Assembly: GCF_900102925.1 (NCBI RefSeq)
Contig: NZ_FNKI01000006.1
Location: 45,855-109,854 of the forward strand
Direction of reading: 5' to 3'
DNA from: Flagellimonas zhangzhouensis
GTDB lineage: Bacteria; Bacteroidota; Bacteroidia; Flavobacteriales; Flavobacteriaceae
Length of the DNA: 64,000 nucleotides
The notes beneath the pieces were generated by a model. It was not told where the DNA came from, searched no databases, and was given only the letters and a program-made list of their open reading frames with translations. A program made the translations under genes and the position numbers. Positions within the stretch are counted from its first letter, which is position 1. The number at the start of each line of letters is the position of its first letter. Below, in pieces: positions 61,625-64,000 of this stretch.

Positions 61625-62364
61625 TACTCCTCCAAGGTTGCCAAATACTCCTTGCTTTGCGTCACTAGAAAATCAATAAGTTGAAACTCATTTTCCTTTC
61701 TTAAAATAGTCTGTGAAGGGATTTTATCATCGCAGTACAACAAAAATGCATCTATTTTATCTTGTGGCAATCGAAGGTCAGCAACAAAAAATTCGTCATC
61801 GTACACATGGCGCAACACTTCACTTACCTTTAAAGGAGGTCTTTCTTGTCCATCAGCTTTTGTATTGGATTGGAACAAGGCCTTGAAGATGTTCACGAAA
61901 TTCAGTCCATCTTGCATGCCCCTTACCGTTCTGGATTCAGCCACGTTTTCAACTTCGGTACCTCTATCAATATCGTATGTAAATTCTTTAAACTCTTCAT
62001 TCTGAACCTGAAGAAACCGTTCTTGGTTATCAGGTGTCACCACCACCTCGTCAAGCTCCCGAACCTTCTCATTCACTTCTACCACCAAACGATTATTCGT
62101 CAATATTTCAGGAGTAATTTTCACTATTTCCAGTTGGTAATTTACCGCGGTAAAAACCAATTGATCACCCTCTTGTACGGCAATAATAAACTCTCCATTA
62201 TCATCAGTAATAGTGGCCTCTCCACTTGTGGAGTTGATAACATTCTCATTGGGCACATTGGAACTCATGTACATCACCTTACCCCTAAGCATACGTCGTG
62301 AGTCTTGGGCCAAAGACCAACCTGAAACCAACAATGCAAACAATATCAAGAATGTATTTTTCAT
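61624..62364 (-). CDS. CarboxypepD_reg-like domain protein B
   Basis: A 246-residue exported protein (signal ending GWSLAQ) with the same N-terminal domain (GKVMYMSSNVPNENVINSTSGEATITD, then QEGDQLVFTAVNY) and a C-terminal portion whose end resembles protein A (LPQDKIDAFLLYCDD against IPANKIDDFMYFCEVDE). The two are divergent duplicates. They probably act together at the cell surface, which is inference. Promoter at 62453-62460. Confidence 0.82.
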   Translation of the reverse strand: MKNTFLILFALLVSGWSLAQDSRRMLRGKVMYMSSNVPNENVINSTSGEATITDDNGEFIIAVQEGDQLVFTAVNYQLEIVKITPEILTNNRLVVEVNEKVRELDEVVVTPDNQERFLQVQNEEFKEFTYDIDRGTEVENVAESRTVRGMQDGLNFVNIFKALFQSNTKADGQERPPLKVSEVLRHVYDDEFFVADLRLPQDKIDAFLLYCDDKIPSQTILRKENEFQLIDFLVTQSKEYLATLEE

Positions 62365-62452
62365 TTTAAAGTGTTTAGTGTGGGATAAAGTAAACCTATG
62401 GCTCCGAATTATAAAAGTTCAGTGCCGTAAACTTTTGTTAATTATACTTCTA

Positions 62453-62460
62453 CAAATATA
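62453..62460 (-). promoter_or_regulatory. -7 promoter element TATATTTG for the CarboxypepD_reg pair
   Basis: Exact TAnnTTTG match on the minus strand, 88 bases upstream of the ATG at 62364, implying a leader of about 80 bases. Confidence 0.5.
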
Positions 62461-62533
62461 CCGAATCCCATTTCCATTCACCTTTGAATTTCGTGTTTTG
62501 ACGGTATTTATGATAAAAATTAAAATAGAAGTT

Positions 62534-62541
62534 TAGCTTTG
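62534..62541 (+). promoter_or_regulatory. -7 promoter element TAGCTTTG for the repetitive surface protein gene
   Basis: Exact TAnnTTTG match, 36 bases before the TTG at 62578; an earlier in-frame TTG at 62542 would leave no leader. Confidence 0.55.
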
Positions 62542-62577
62542 TTGATTACGTTTGAAAATCCTCAAATACGAAAAATC

Positions 62578-64000
62578 TTGAAAACCTCTATAATCACAAC
62601 GATCATCGGCTTGTTCATGATCAATGTTCTTAGCGCTCAGGTTAAAATTGGCAATAACCCCCAACTTTTGGACCCAGCTTCAATCCTAGAGCTGGAAAGC
62701 ACGAATCGGGTTTTGGTAATCACGAGGGTGACCAATGCCCAGATGAATTCCATAAATCCATTACGTGGTGCTTTGGTTTTTAATACAGATGAAGAATGTA
62801 TCCATTATTTTAACGGCACTTCTTGGGTAAATATCTGCGAAGAGCTCGATAATTCATTTACCGTAAGTACTCGGGCAGATTTTTTAGGCGCGTTGAATCC
62901 AAATGCCAGGGATAGTACAGTGGTGATTACATCCAGCACAAATCTTGATGATAGCGTAAATTACAACTTTGAGGTAGGACAAATTACAGGTGCCAATATT
63001 ATTGACCAATCCATTAATGGGGATTCCAAATTACAAACCTCATCGGTGACCACAAGGGTTTTGGCACCACGCTCTGTAACCATAAACAAATTGGCCGATG
63101 CTACATCAGGTAATCCAGGTGATATGTTTCAATGGAACGGCACGCAATGGACTTTGGTAAACGAATCTACTCTTGGGATTACAGAAAAAGACAGTATTAT
63201 TGGAAATGAAGTGGTGGGGCCAACGGATGCCACTTTACTTTTAAACGGAAATGGAACAGATGCGGACCCTTACACTTTGGATGTTCCTGAAGGGGGTATC
63301 ACAGATTTTGAAATTTTAAATGGAACCATACTAGCGGAGGATATTGCTGATGCTGCAGTTACCAATAACAAATTAGACAAGACCAATATTCCATTGAGTG
63401 GGTTTGGAGACCCCTTGACCAATGTTTCAATGGGTAATTTTCAGATTAACAATCTTCAAGATCCAACCATCGATACAGATGCAGTTAATTTACAAACTTT
63501 AAATGCTGCAATTGCTGCCTCTAATCAAACGATAGTTAGTGGTGACAATCCAAATTCTATTTCAATAGGTTTAGACGGAGGAGCCCTTTATGACGACACC
63601 ACTCTTCAGAACAACATCACGGCCAACACCAACAACATTTCTGCAAATGCTACCGCAATAGGATCAAATACAACAGCCATCGGGAACAACACATCGGCCA
63701 TTGCACTTAAAGAAGACCTCGCGAACAAATCCACAAATGTAGCATTAGGTACTTCAGATGTGCTATACCCATCTCAAAATGCCGTTAAATCCTATGTGGA
63801 CAACCTCGTTGCCGCTAATGCCGATGACGACATTACGAATGTGACCTTCAATACGGGAACCAACCTAATCACGGTCGAGGAGGGAGCAACCAATTTTAGT
63901 GCTGACCTTTCAAGCCTCGAAGAGAGCGCAGACATCACCGCAAACACCAACAACATTTCTGCAAATGCCACCGCAATAGGATCAAATACAACAGCTATTG
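62578..64000 (+). CDS. Repetitive exported surface protein, N-terminal part
   Basis: At least 474 residues are present; the gene runs off the right edge with no stop. TTG at 62578 begins a signal peptide (KTSIITTIIGLFMINVLSAQ). The next segment (VKIGNNPQLLDPASILELES, then GALVFNTDEECIHYFNGTSW) is a typical start of flavobacterial repetitive surface proteins. From about residue 340 come tail-fibre/adhesin-like repeats (NTNNISANATAIGSNTTAIG, YPSQNAVKSYVD). A 67-base segment at 63616 recurs at 63934 with few changes (318 bases, 106 residues). Likely a surface adhesin or fibre; the C-terminal anchor is unseen. Confidence 0.75.
   Translation, partial: MKTSIITTIIGLFMINVLSAQVKIGNNPQLLDPASILELESTNRVLVITRVTNAQMNSINPLRGALVFNTDEECIHYFNGTSWVNICEELDNSFTVSTRADFLGALNPNARDSTVVITSSTNLDDSVNYNFEVGQITGANIIDQSINGDSKLQTSSVTTRVLAPRSVTINKLADATSGNPGDMFQWNGTQWTLVNESTLGITEKDSIIGNEVVGPTDATLLLNGNGTDADPYTLDVPEGGITDFEILNGTILAEDIADAAVTNNKLDKTNIPLSGFGDPLTNVSMGNFQINNLQDPTIDTDAVNLQTLNAAIAASNQTIVSGDNPNSISIGLDGGALYDDTTLQNNITANTNNISANATAIGSNTTAIGNNTSAIALKEDLANKSTNVALGTSDVLYPSQNAVKSYVDNLVAANADDDITNVTFNTGTNLITVEEGATNFSADLSSLEESADITANTNNISANATAIGSNTTAI

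Noticed and set aside
1..64000. tRNA, rRNA, CRISPR, insertion sequence or prophage
   Set aside because: I looked for cloverleaf-like GC stems, regularly spaced repeats, transposase or integrase motifs and structural phage genes and found none.

Overview
The window reads as a 64-kb stretch of core chromosome from a marine-type member of the Flavobacteriaceae (Bacteroidota). The gene families resemble Muricauda/Allomuricauda-like genomes most, but the genus is an inference. The evidence is as follows. Genes are dense on both strands. Shine-Dalgarno sequences are absent. Exact TAnnTTTG (-7) promoter elements lie just upstream of many starts. TTG and GTG starts are frequent. The families are typical of flavobacteria (DUF6702, DUF6503, DUF2200, DUF2256, CarboxypepD_reg-like proteins, a LUD protein beside ftsH/cdsA/psd). 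I see no rRNA, tRNA, CRISPR array, insertion sequence or prophage. No gene-free stretch exceeds 300 bases.

Layout. 1-8.1 kb: the end of an M20 peptidase, a small lipoprotein, a family-6-like uracil-DNA glycosylase, ppc, yaaA, the PASTA-rluD pair, ddl and coaD. 8.3-14.7 kb: a PAS sensor kinase with its response regulator, an M14 peptidase lipoprotein, a NUDIX hydrolase divergent from pyrE, an SRPBCC protein and birA. 14.8-19.6 kb: rsfS-ftsH-LUD-cdsA-psd-acyl-CoA-binding protein, a compact run for ribosome silencing, membrane quality control and phospholipid synthesis. 19.6-26.8 kb, minus strand: valS, then GH109 glycosidase, GHMP sugar kinase, sugar nucleotidyltransferase and sterol desaturase. 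27-31.2 kb: DUF1573, a double-retropepsin/PDZ protein, an aminotransferase and murB. 31.3-37.8 kb: an ECF sigma/anti-sigma pair, a small Cys-rich membrane protein, a second sigma factor, lipA, gap and a TPR hybrid histidine kinase. 37.7-42.3 kb: lpxK, a Nif3-like protein, a CdsZ-type coiled-coil protein and kmo. 42.4-45.4 kb: a light cluster (DUF2256, Cry-DASH, iron-sulfur photolyase). 45.5-47.9 kb: clpP, then ECF sigma, a 62-aa protein and MscS. 47.9-53.2 kb: a DUF6503 lipoprotein, a malonate operon (MatB-like ligase with MadL and MadM), an esterase and two small proteins. 53.2-62.4 kb: MFS and kynU, GNAT, O-methyltransferase, PAP2, TatA, M1 peptidase with DUF6702, and two paralogous CarboxypepD_reg proteins. 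62.6-64 kb: the start of a long repetitive surface protein that runs off the window.

How the genes work together. kmo and kynU supply two consecutive steps of tryptophan breakdown from separate loci. matB-madL-madM is a self-contained malonate uptake and activation unit. GH109, kinase and nucleotidyltransferase read as release, phosphorylation and nucleotide activation of one sugar, possibly GalNAc; the substrate is inferred. Two loci of mirrored hairpins with compensatory stem changes, an in-frame palindromic insert in the glycosylase gene, and a heptamer tandem array are the most unusual non-coding structures.
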